Source: JBCBZH01 sp039815415 (lineage in GTDB: Bacteria > Bacteroidota > Rhodothermia > Rhodothermales > Rubricoccaceae). Taken from it: 36,171 bases of DNA. Below, in pieces: positions 8,635 to 15,660 of the stretch. A program made the position numbers and the translations under genes. The stretch lies in the NCBI GenBank assembly GCA_039815415.1, contig JBCBZH010000009.1:1-36171 (forward strand), in the 5' to 3' direction. Below the pieces are notes generated by a model that worked only from the letters and a program-made list of their open reading frames with translations, did not search any database and was not told the DNA's origin. Numbering within the stretch: position 1 is the first letter of the stretch; every line of letters begins with the position of its first letter.

Positions 8635-9555
8635 ATGAGCAGCCCCGTCGTCTCTGCCACCGCCCCCCTACGTCTCGACCGCGTGGACTCGACGCACGGC
8701 GTTGTCTCGGACTACAAGGAGCTTCTCAAGCCAGGAATTACCGGGTTTGTGGTCGTCATGGCCGCGGCCTCCTACCTGATGGCCGCCGACCCAGCCTTCG
8801 ACTGGCTCACCCTCGTGGGGCTGATGGTAGGCACAGGCCTCACGGCTGGAGGGTCCGGCGCGCTGAACCACGCCATGGAGCGACGCTACGATGCCCTGAT
8901 GGCCCGAACCAGGGCGCGTCCTGTCGCAAGCGGCCGGGTAGGCCGGATGTCCGCCACGCTGTATGGTCTCCTCTGCGCGGTTGCGGGAACCGTTGTGCTC
9001 GCTCTCACCACCAACGTGCTGACCACGGGGCTGGCAGCCCTGACGGTGGTGCTCTACGTCCTGGTCTACACACCACTCAAACGGCGAACCGTCCACAACA
9101 CGCTTGTTGGAGCCATTCCAGGTGCCCTACCGGCTCTCGGCGGCGTGACGGCGGCGACAGGCGTGCTGGACAGCACCGGATGGTCGCTCTTCGCCATCCT
9201 CTACCTCTGGCAGCTCCCCCACTTCTTCGCGCTGGCGTGGATGTACAAGGCGGACTATGCAGCGGGGGGCTTCAAGATGCTACCGCAGACCGAAGGTGGC
9301 GCCCGGGCTGCCGCCTGGATCGCGCTGGTGGCAACCTTGCTCTTGCTCATCGCCGGCATGTTGCCATCCGCCATCGGCCCAGCAGGACTTCTGTATCTCG
9401 TGGGGATGGCGGGCCTCGGAACAGCCTTCACGATTCCCGCCTTCTCGTTCTTCAGCGAGCCGACGGATGAGCGCGCGCGGCGTCTCTTGCTGGCGTCCAT
9501 CGTCTACGTGCCCGTCTTCTTCGCGCTGGTGGTGCTGGACGTGCTGCTCGGATAG
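8635..9555 (+). CDS. ctaB: Heme O synthase (protoheme IX farnesyltransferase)
   Basis: 306 residues, UbiA prenyltransferase superfamily, about nine membrane helices. It farnesylates protoheme to heme O, the substrate of the heme A synthase at 4396. The first prenyl-diphosphate motif is NHAMERRYDALMARTRARP (Asn78, Glu82, Asp86); the first Asp of the usual NxxxDxxxD is Glu, a change also seen in Bacteroidota relatives. Later motifs are VYTPLKRRTVHNTLVGAIPG and KADYAAGGFKMLP. The frame is open back to 8530, but the ATG at 8635 gives a normal N-terminus; the 35 residues before it have no family features. A YqaA-like gene follows 28 bases downstream, with an iterated word in the gap. Confidence 0.92.
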   Translation: MSSPVVSATAPLRLDRVDSTHGVVSDYKELLKPGITGFVVVMAAASYLMAADPAFDWLTLVGLMVGTGLTAGGSGALNHAMERRYDALMARTRARPVASGRVGRMSATLYGLLCAVAGTVVLALTTNVLTTGLAALTVVLYVLVYTPLKRRTVHNTLVGAIPGALPALGGVTAATGVLDSTGWSLFAILYLWQLPHFFALAWMYKADYAAGGFKMLPQTEGGARAAAWIALVATLLLLIAGMLPSAIGPAGLLYLVGMAGLGTAFTIPAFSFFSEPTDERARRLLLASIVYVPVFFALVVLDVLLG

Positions 9556-9583
9556 CACCAACGCCAGCTCGAGGCCCGACGAC

Positions 9584-10018
9584 ATGGTTGATCCCGCGCT
9601 CTGGGGCGGCCCGGGCCTGTTCGTGGCCGCCTTCGTCGGCGCTACGCTCGTTCCGATCTCGTCTGAGGCTGCGTTCGTCGCGGTCCTTGCGTCGGGCTAT
9701 CCGGTGGCCCCGGCACTCGTATGGGCGACGGTGGGCAACAGCCTCGGCTGCGCGCTCAACTATGGACTAGGGCGATGGAGCCGCGACCGGATCGAGACCC
9801 GCCTGATGGCTTCCCGGGCGGGCCGAACGGCCTTGCGCTGGACGGAACGCGCTGGCGTCCCGGCGCTTCTGCTCTCATGGCTCCCCATCGTCGGCGACCC
9901 CCTCACGCTAGCGGCGGGCGTGGCGCGCGTCCGGCCCATCGTGTTCGCCACGCTGGTGGTGAGCGTGCGCTTCGGCCGTTACGCTGCGCTGGCGCTGGCG
10001 TTGGCGATGGCGCGCTGA
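9584..10018 (+). CDS. YqaA-like (DedA/SNARE-associated superfamily) membrane protein
   Basis: 144 residues, the length of E. coli YqaA (about 142). Several hydrophobic helices are present. Family features are an acidic residue in PISSEAAFVAVLASGYP, then ATVGNSLGCALNYGLGRW, then a re-entrant-like LLLSWLPIVGDPLTLAAG with the conserved Pro-x-x-Gly-Asp-Pro. The DedA superfamily includes lipid scramblases and transport-related proteins; the specific role of YqaA-type members is unsettled. The gene lies just after ctaB and ends at a strong inverted repeat shared with the convergent M28 peptidase gene. Confidence 0.8.
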   Translation: MVDPALWGGPGLFVAAFVGATLVPISSEAAFVAVLASGYPVAPALVWATVGNSLGCALNYGLGRWSRDRIETRLMASRAGRTALRWTERAGVPALLLSWLPIVGDPLTLAAGVARVRPIVFATLVVSVRFGRYAALALALAMAR

Positions 10019-10021
10019 GAC

Positions 10022-10054
10022 TCGCCAGCTCGAGTCCGCTCTACGAGCTGGCGA
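10022..10054. terminator. Inverted pair of iterated words between convergent genes (probable bidirectional terminator)
   Basis: TCGCCAGCTCG (10022-10032) and CGAGCTGGCGA (10044-10054) are perfect 11-base arms around an 11-base loop. Each arm is one copy of the recurring GCCAGCTCG word, in opposite orientation. The left arm is 3 bases after the yqaA stop; the right arm covers the last codons and the stop-proximal bases of the reverse-strand M28 gene. The position between convergent genes suggests transcription termination in both directions. There is no clear T-tract on either side. Confidence 0.6.
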
Positions 10055-11048
10055 CGTGGGCCTCCGCATCCGCCCACAAGGCCTCGATCACCACCCAGCC
10101 GACTTGGCCCAGGCTCTCCGCCGACATCCGATCTGGCGTGTCGAACGTCGTGTGCCACGTCTCCGGGAACGGCGTCTGGATGAGATTGACGACCGGGATG
10201 CCTCGGCTCAGAAACGCGATGTGGTCGTCCTGCACCGGCATGCCGATTTCATTGAGGAAGGCAGAGGCCTCCACGCGGCGGGCCGCAGCCCAGACACTGT
10301 CCAGGACAACGGGAGCATAGCGCTGGGAGAAGCCCTCACGCGGGATTCGCAGATTGCGGTCGCCCACGATATCGAGCAAGATGCCCCATTCCGGTCGGTA
10401 GGTCGGGTTGGCCTGCATAAACAGCTCGCTGCCTGCCGCATACGGCACATCGAGCGTATCGCCAGTCGACTCGCCGAGGTCTTCCAGGTCGAAAAACACG
10501 AGGTCGATGCCGATGTCACCGGGGGGAGGGCTGGCGACCAGCAGGCGCGCAATCTCGAGCAGCACCGCCACACCGGAACCGCCATCGTTCGCGCCCAGCA
10601 CGGGCTCCATTCGGCGCGCGGGGTCCGGGTCGTTATCGGCCACCGGTCGGCTGTCCCAGTGGGCGCAGAGCACCACGCGCCGACGCGCCTGGGGCCGGAA
10701 TGCCGCGACCACGTTGGTGCCTTCAAAGACGCGCGTCGAGTCGGCGGGGTCCGCGAACGCGACGGACTGGCGATCCACCGTCAGCCCGAGGCTGTCCAGG
10801 CGCGCCACCATCCAGCTGAGCTGCGCGGCGTGAGCGTCGGTGCCGGGCACGCGGGGCCCAAAAGCGACCTGACGCTCCACATCGGCGAAGGCACGCGACG
10901 CATCGAATCGGGGGCGTTCTGCGGGCGGGGGCGGAGCGGGCTCCCGCATCACGAACCAGGCAACTCCAGCCGCCAGCGCGAGGAGCCCGAGCCCCAGGAC
11001 CCACGCACGGGTCCGCGATGAGCGAGCTGGCGATGACGAGCGGGGCAC
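10041..11048 (-). CDS. M28 family metallopeptidase / glutaminyl-peptide cyclotransferase-like
   Basis: 335 residues from a GTG at 11048, 3 bases after the aminotransferase stop. Residues 15-33 form one hydrophobic segment, a signal anchor or uncleaved signal, so the enzyme should sit outside the cytoplasm. Zinc and catalytic motifs are in the M28 order: CAHWDSRP (His130, Asp132), LGANDGGSG (Asp155), FFDLEDLGE (Glu189 and Asp190), LLDIVGD (Asp226) and PFPETWHTTFD (His299). The TWHT motif and DDHIAF are typical of the glutaminyl cyclase branch, so N-terminal pyroglutamate formation is as likely as aminopeptidase activity. Its N-terminus (SSSPARSS) and its C-terminus (VASS) are partly encoded by the iterated word. 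Confidence 0.85.
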   Translation of the reverse strand: MPRSSSPARSSRTRAWVLGLGLLALAAGVAWFVMREPAPPPPAERPRFDASRAFADVERQVAFGPRVPGTDAHAAQLSWMVARLDSLGLTVDRQSVAFADPADSTRVFEGTNVVAAFRPQARRRVVLCAHWDSRPVADNDPDPARRMEPVLGANDGGSGVAVLLEIARLLVASPPPGDIGIDLVFFDLEDLGESTGDTLDVPYAAGSELFMQANPTYRPEWGILLDIVGDRNLRIPREGFSQRYAPVVLDSVWAAARRVEASAFLNEIGMPVQDDHIAFLSRGIPVVNLIQTPFPETWHTTFDTPDRMSAESLGQVGWVVIEALWADAEAHVASS

Positions 11049-11051
11049 AGG

Positions 11052-12764
11052 CTACGCGAGGGCAAAGAACTGGAGGTCCGCGTACTGCCCGTCGATGCGA
11101 GCGCCGAGGTCGGGCATCTCGAGTGCGCTCGCCAGCTCGTGGGCCTTGTTCAGGGCATCGGCGTAGTAGGCCCGCCTCGAGCTGGCGTCAAGCAAGACCG
11201 AGGCGGTCGGCGTCGCGTTGAGCGCTGCCGCCAGACCGTAGGCGAGCGGCTCGGATCGCCCCCTGCGGTGACTCCACGCTCCAGACTCCACGTCGAACGC
11301 GTACTGAGGCAGGAACCGGGCGCCATGCTCAGCCACGAACAGGACCGCGTCGGCCACGAAGTCGGCTTCGGCGTCGTCCATCGAGTAGTGGAATCCCACG
11401 CGTGCCCAGCCGGGCTTGAGACCGTGGAGGCCTTCCAACGAAGAGGCACGGAACTTCGCGCTGGCGGCCGGGCCGATGTTGAGCAGGCGATGTCCATACG
11501 GCCCCGCACAGGAACATCCGGCGCGGCTCTGGATGCCGAAGAGATCGTCGAGCAGCACCGTCACGAAGCGTGGGTGCAGGACGCCCCCGACGCCGTCGAG
11601 GACATTAAAGGACACGATGCCGATTCGGCCCACGGGCTGGTCTGAGCCTAGGATGTCGATCCGTCCATCGTCTCGCCAACGTGCCAGCGCCCGCTCCAAG
11701 TGCGCGTGCTCGCGCTGGTGGATCGTGTCAGCTCCGATGGCGTCCTTGATATCTAGTGCGTAGGCTGCACGGAGCACCTGAAAGAGCCCTGGCGTCCCAG
11801 GCGTCTCGCGAGCCTCGATGTCGTCGATGTAGTCGTGGTAGGTCTCGTTTACGTAGACGACGGTGCCGCCCCCGCCCACGCTCGGCGCCAGCTCGTGGGG
11901 GTAGATGGCCTCGTCGAACACCAGCACGCCACTCGACCCCGGGCCGCCGAGAAATTTGTGGGGAGAAAGGAAGACGGCGTCGAGCCGCGCCTCCGAGTCC
12001 CCCCTGCCGCTCATGTCGATCTCGACGTACGGCCCTGAGGCCGCGTAATCGAACACAGCCAGCGCGTCGTAGGCGTGCAGCAGGCGGGCGATGTCATGAA
12101 CCGGGGCGAGAATGCCCGTCACGTTTGAGCCCGCGCAGAAGGAGCCGATCTTGCATCGGCCCTTCCAGCGTGGGTCCGTCAAATGCTGCTCGAGGTCAGC
12201 GAGATCGACCTGTCCCTTAGCGTCAAGCTGAATCTCGACCGTCGTGCAGAGACCTTCCCGCCACGTGATCTCATTGGAGTGATGCTCCATCGGCCCGACG
12301 AACACGACGGGTCCTTGCTCCCGGAGATCGTAAGCGAGCCGCCCACCAGCCTCCTCGTCCACGAGCTGGCGATCCAGGCGGTCGGCCACCTCTCGGAGCG
12401 TCGCGGGCGGAATGGCAATGCCGAGGAGCTGCTGAAGTTTGTGGATGGCACTTGTCGATCCGTTTCCACAGCAAATCACCTTGCCCGTCGGCCCAGCACC
12501 GACGGCCCGCTTGATGGCCGCCTCGGCCTCGTGGAGCAGCCGTGTGGCCGTCCGTCCCGTCACACTGTCCTCGGTGTGAGCGTTTGCATAGACCGCCGCC
12601 ACATCCCGGAGATGGTCTTCCAGAAATGCGAGCTGGCGGCCCGACGCCGTAAAGTCGGCGTAGACGATTCGACGCTCCCCGAACGGGGTCTGGATCGGCG
12701 CGTCGATGCCGAGCGTCTGGCTGCGGAGAAACTCAGGCGTGATCGAAGTCGGAAGCGTTTCCAT
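11052..12764 (-). CDS. Class V aminotransferase (cysteine desulfurase-like PLP enzyme)
   Basis: 570 residues from the ATG at 12764, longer than SufS/NifS (about 400). Motifs: IVYADFTASGRQLAFLED near the N-terminus, the typical opening of this family; CCGNGSTSAIHKLQ (PLP phosphate); GPMEHHSNEITW (His161, stacking on PLP); VFDYAASGPYVEIDM (aspartate to the pyridine nitrogen); FLSPHKFLGGPGSSG with Lys270 as Schiff-base lysine. A late SRAGCSCAGPYGHRL could be the mobile cysteine loop of a desulfurase. The last 120 residues extend past the usual fold. Substrate unknown. The macro-domain gene lies 28 bases upstream and the M28 gene starts 3 bases after the stop, so the three are probably one transcript below pyrC. 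Confidence 0.83.
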   Translation of the reverse strand: METLPTSITPEFLRSQTLGIDAPIQTPFGERRIVYADFTASGRQLAFLEDHLRDVAAVYANAHTEDSVTGRTATRLLHEAEAAIKRAVGAGPTGKVICCGNGSTSAIHKLQQLLGIAIPPATLREVADRLDRQLVDEEAGGRLAYDLREQGPVVFVGPMEHHSNEITWREGLCTTVEIQLDAKGQVDLADLEQHLTDPRWKGRCKIGSFCAGSNVTGILAPVHDIARLLHAYDALAVFDYAASGPYVEIDMSGRGDSEARLDAVFLSPHKFLGGPGSSGVLVFDEAIYPHELAPSVGGGGTVVYVNETYHDYIDDIEARETPGTPGLFQVLRAAYALDIKDAIGADTIHQREHAHLERALARWRDDGRIDILGSDQPVGRIGIVSFNVLDGVGGVLHPRFVTVLLDDLFGIQSRAGCSCAGPYGHRLLNIGPAASAKFRASSLEGLHGLKPGWARVGFHYSMDDAEADFVADAVLFVAEHGARFLPQYAFDVESGAWSHRRGRSEPLAYGLAAALNATPTASVLLDASSRRAYYADALNKAHELASALEMPDLGARIDGQYADLQFFALA

Positions 12765-12792
12765 GGCATCAGCACGAGGCGAGAGAAGCAAG

Positions 12793-13539
12793 CTACGGCT
12801 TGGCATCCCGCTCCCCAGCGAGGGCCGCACGAAGGATGTGGGACGCCGCTTCATCGAACCCGACAAGGGTGACCCACACGGGATGCTCCCGACCCTGCCA
12901 CGCTCGGATGGTTTCGACTGCGATGCGGGCCGCTCGGGCGGGCGGAAAGCCGTAGACGCCCGTCGAGATGGCGGGGATAGCGATGGCTTCGAGCTGATGC
13001 GCCTCCGCCAGCCCGAGGCTGGAGCGGTAGGCCGACGCCAGCGCGTCGTCCTCGCCGTGCTCTCCCCCGTGCCAGCGCGGCCCGACGGCGTGGATGACGT
13101 GGCGGGCAGGCAGCTTGACCCCCCGGGTAATGCGCGCCTGGCCCGTCGGGCATCGGACGCCTGGACGAAGCTCATGGATCTCCCGACAGGCCTCGAGCAG
13201 CTTGGGGCCTGCGGCTCGATGGATCGCCCCATCCACGCCGCCGCCTCCCAAGAGGCTGGTGTTGGCCGCGTTCACAATCGCGTCCACGTGAAGGGTGGTG
13301 ATGTCGCCGGTCCACACCCGGATCTCTGGCCCTGCCGGCACCTGGGTCAGGTGCTCCCCCGCTGCGACGCGCTGGCGAATGTCCGTCGTCAGCTCGCGCA
13401 TCTGGATCATGAGCGTATCCGGCTGGCCAGGCCAGCCACCGCCCTGGTGGTAGTGGGCGCGCTGGCGACCGAACAACGCCAGCCTCAACTCATCGACCGT
13501 GAAGTCCTGAAATCCCTCGGCCTTGAGCCGCGCTGCCAT
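12793..13539 (-). CDS. Macro-domain protein with an extra N-terminal domain; 5' end probably frameshifted
   Basis: From the ATG at 13539 there are 248 residues. Residues about 71-240 are a macro domain, the ADP-ribose-binding fold, with the diagnostic GDITTLHVDAIVNAANT, the loop LLGGGGVDGAIHRAAG and IPAISTGVYGFP. These match O-acetyl-ADP-ribose or ADP-ribosyl-protein hydrolases of the YmdB type. The N-terminal 70 residues are a separate small helical domain. The frame stays coding-like upstream of 13539 (RFAQTYNGYKADGKEGVR) to a stop at 13621-13623 but has no ATG, GTG or TTG there. A neighbouring frame has an ATG at 13673, 2 bases after the pyrC stop, reading MPSHLPTHKLELARIPAE. A one-base shift between about 13605 and 13623 would join them, so the true gene may be 12793-13673 with a frameshift or sequence error. 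Confidence 0.8.
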   Translation of the reverse strand: MAARLKAEGFQDFTVDELRLALFGRQRAHYHQGGGWPGQPDTLMIQMRELTTDIRQRVAAGEHLTQVPAGPEIRVWTGDITTLHVDAIVNAANTSLLGGGGVDGAIHRAAGPKLLEACREIHELRPGVRCPTGQARITRGVKLPARHVIHAVGPRWHGGEHGEDDALASAYRSSLGLAEAHQLEAIAIPAISTGVYGFPPARAARIAVETIRAWQGREHPVWVTLVGFDEAASHILRAALAGERDAKP

Positions 13540-13675
13540 GGCCCGAACGCCCTCCTTCCCGTCAGCCTTGTACCCGTTGTAGGTCTGCGCAAAGCGGATG
13601 ATGTCTCGGTCTTCGGCGCTTCAGCGGGAATCCTCGCCAGCTCGAGCTTGTGCGTTGGGAGGTGGCTCGGCATGG

Positions 13676-14968
13676 CTACACCACGGCCTCCACGAGCTGG
13701 CTGTTGTTGACGATGGCCCACGCCCGCCCCACCATCGGCGCGCCGACGAACGGCGTGTTGTGGCTCTTCGATCCGATGTGGCGCTCCTCGAACGTCCACT
13801 CGGTCTCCGCGTCGAAGAGGGTCAGATTCGCCAGCTCGCCCTCGGCGATCTCAGGCACGTCGAGGTGAAGGATCTCACGTGGAGCGACAACCATCTTGTA
13901 GACGGCGTCCTCCATCGAGATCACGCCCGGCTGAATGAGGTCGCGCCCGGTCAGGCCCCAGCACATCTCGAGCCCGAGGATGCCGAACGGCGCTTCAATG
14001 AACTCGACCTCCTTCTCGAAGCTCGCGTGCGGCGCGTGGTCGGTGGCGATCACGTCGATGGTGCCATCCGCCAGCCCGTCCTTGATGGCCTGCACGTCGG
14101 CGGCGGTGCGGAGCGGCGGGTGCATCTTCGTGTGCGTGTCGTACTCGCTCTCGGCCACAGCCTCGTCGGTGAGCGCCCAGTGGTGGGGACACGCCTCGGC
14201 CGTGATCGGCACACCCCGGGCCTTCGCGCGGCGAACGATGTCGACAGCGCGGGCCGTCGAGATGTGACAGACGTGGACGTGGCCGCCCGTGAACTCCGCC
14301 AGCAGCGCGTCGCGCGCGATCATGGCCTCCTCGGCGAGCCCCGGGATGCCCGGCAGACCGAGGCGCGTGGCGACCTCGCCTTCGTTCATGGAGCCGTGCC
14401 CGGCGTTGAGCGTCAGGTCCTCCTCGTGGCCGAGGATCGGCTTGCCTACCGTCCGTGCGTACTCCAACGCCCGTCGCATGAGCCCGCCGTGTTGCACCGG
14501 CGAGCCGTCGTCGGAGAACGCGACCGCACCGCCCGCTGCCATGTCCGCCAGCTCCGCGAGACTCTCCCCCTTCCGTCCCTTCGAGACGGTCCCAATGGGA
14601 TACACGTCCACGGGGAGTCCTTCTGCCCGCTTGCGGACGAACTCCACCACATCGCGCGTGGCGATGGGCGGCTCGGTGTTTGGCATGCACGCGACGGCTG
14701 TGAACCCCCCTTGCGCAGCTGCGCGCGCACCGGTCTCGATGGTCTCCTTATGCTCTTGTCCTGGCTCGCGGAAGTGGACGTGCATGTCCATCCACCCCGC
14801 TGAAATCGTCTTGCCCGTGGCGTCGTACGTCGCGACGCCCTCGGGAGCCGCCAGCTCGTTGCCGAGCTGGTGAATCTTGCCGCCGCGGATGAGGATATCG
14901 GCGCGTCTGGTGTCGCCCGTACGGGCGTCGAGGAGGGTTCCGCCGGAGATCAGAAGGTCGAGGGACAC
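13676..14968 (-). CDS. pyrC: Dihydroorotase, type I
   Basis: 430 residues, normal for class I dihydroorotase, which closes carbamoyl-aspartate to dihydroorotate in pyrimidine synthesis. Zinc ligands are visible in MDMHVHFREPGQEHKE (His63, His65), AFSDDGSPV (Asp153), ILGHEEDL (His181), VHVCHIST and IATDHAPHASFEKE. The ACMPNTEPP and AEACPHHWALTDE segments are also diagnostic. It is first in a reverse-strand run with the macro-domain protein, aminotransferase and M28 peptidase. Its N-terminal part carries two facing copies of the iterated word (14851-14870). The start is the ATG at 14968. Confidence 0.93.
   Translation of the reverse strand: MSLDLLISGGTLLDARTGDTRRADILIRGGKIHQLGNELAAPEGVATYDATGKTISAGWMDMHVHFREPGQEHKETIETGARAAAQGGFTAVACMPNTEPPIATRDVVEFVRKRAEGLPVDVYPIGTVSKGRKGESLAELADMAAGGAVAFSDDGSPVQHGGLMRRALEYARTVGKPILGHEEDLTLNAGHGSMNEGEVATRLGLPGIPGLAEEAMIARDALLAEFTGGHVHVCHISTARAVDIVRRAKARGVPITAEACPHHWALTDEAVAESEYDTHTKMHPPLRTAADVQAIKDGLADGTIDVIATDHAPHASFEKEVEFIEAPFGILGLEMCWGLTGRDLIQPGVISMEDAVYKMVVAPREILHLDVPEIAEGELANLTLFDAETEWTFEERHIGSKSHNTPFVGAPMVGRAWAIVNNSQLVEAVV
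14851..14870. repeat. Hairpin of two iterated words inside pyrC
   Basis: CCAGCTCG (14851-14858) and CGAGCTGG (14863-14870) are perfect 8-base arms with a 4-base loop. They lie within the coding sequence for residues about 33-40 of PyrC (HQLGNELA), a stretch between the first strands and the zinc-binding motif that is variable in the family. So the element is tolerated inside a gene, near its 5' end. Confidence 0.5.
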
Positions 14969-15082
14969 GGGCTCGGGATCGGGTGCTGCGGCAAGCTAGC
15001 GAGGTCGAGCTGACGAACGGCGGGAGGTCTTGTGGAGAGCAGCGTGTCGTCGTACCCTAACGAATGTCCTCCCGCCAACTCG

Positions 15083-15640
15083 ATGCGTCTCCTCCTCTGC
15101 TCCGCCCTGCTCGTGTCCCTCGCCGCCTGCCAGCCCAGCGAGCCGGTCGGGCATGAGTCCGATTCGTTCTTCGTCTTGAAAGACGCGTACCCGACGCCTC
15201 GCCAACTCGCGATCCAAGGGAACGGGGACGCCGAGCAGAAACGCGCGATCTGGCGTACGCACTACGAGATGATCCGACCGACTCGGGATGCCCTTCGCTC
15301 GGCCATTTCAGCCGAGACGTGGACCGAGGGCGACCGGGCACTCCGTGCGTTCCTTGCGGACGCACACCCCGATGTGGCGGTTCAGTCCCGTCGCGAAGTG
15401 ATTGCTGCAAGCGGATTCCTCCACGGCCACCTCGTCAACAATGACCCGCTGACGCGCGAGCGGCAGGAAGCGATTGCGTACTACACCACGCTTCTAATCG
15501 AGAACCAGACCATTCCGAGCATCACGTATCTGGGTCCAGCCCTCGACCGCCTGGAGGGCTACTGGTCCAACGCCAAGCTGGCAGAGGCTCGCCAGCTCGT
15601 TGCCGAATCGACATCTCGAAGTGGCGCCAGGACGTCGTAA
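15083..15640 (+). CDS. Lipoprotein of unknown function
   Basis: 185 residues from the ATG at 15083. The signal peptide ends at the lipobox SLAAC (Cys16). The rest is mostly helical by eye, with a conserved-looking core RAIWRTHYEMIRPTRDALRS and a region YYTTLLIENQTIPSITYLGP. I do not recognise the family. It is divergent from pyrC (114 bases between the starts) and convergent with the S9 peptidase gene (20 bases between the stops). The open frame continues upstream to 15032, but the lipobox makes 15083 the better start. Confidence 0.65.
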   Translation: MRLLLCSALLVSLAACQPSEPVGHESDSFFVLKDAYPTPRQLAIQGNGDAEQKRAIWRTHYEMIRPTRDALRSAISAETWTEGDRALRAFLADAHPDVAVQSRREVIAASGFLHGHLVNNDPLTRERQEAIAYYTTLLIENQTIPSITYLGPALDRLEGYWSNAKLAEARQLVAESTSRSGARTS

Positions 15641-15660
15641 CAGCGTATCTCGATACGCTC

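Noticed and set aside
13598..14803. A 401-residue forward open frame
   Set aside because: Antisense to pyrC; histidine- and arginine-rich composition typical of a shadow frame.
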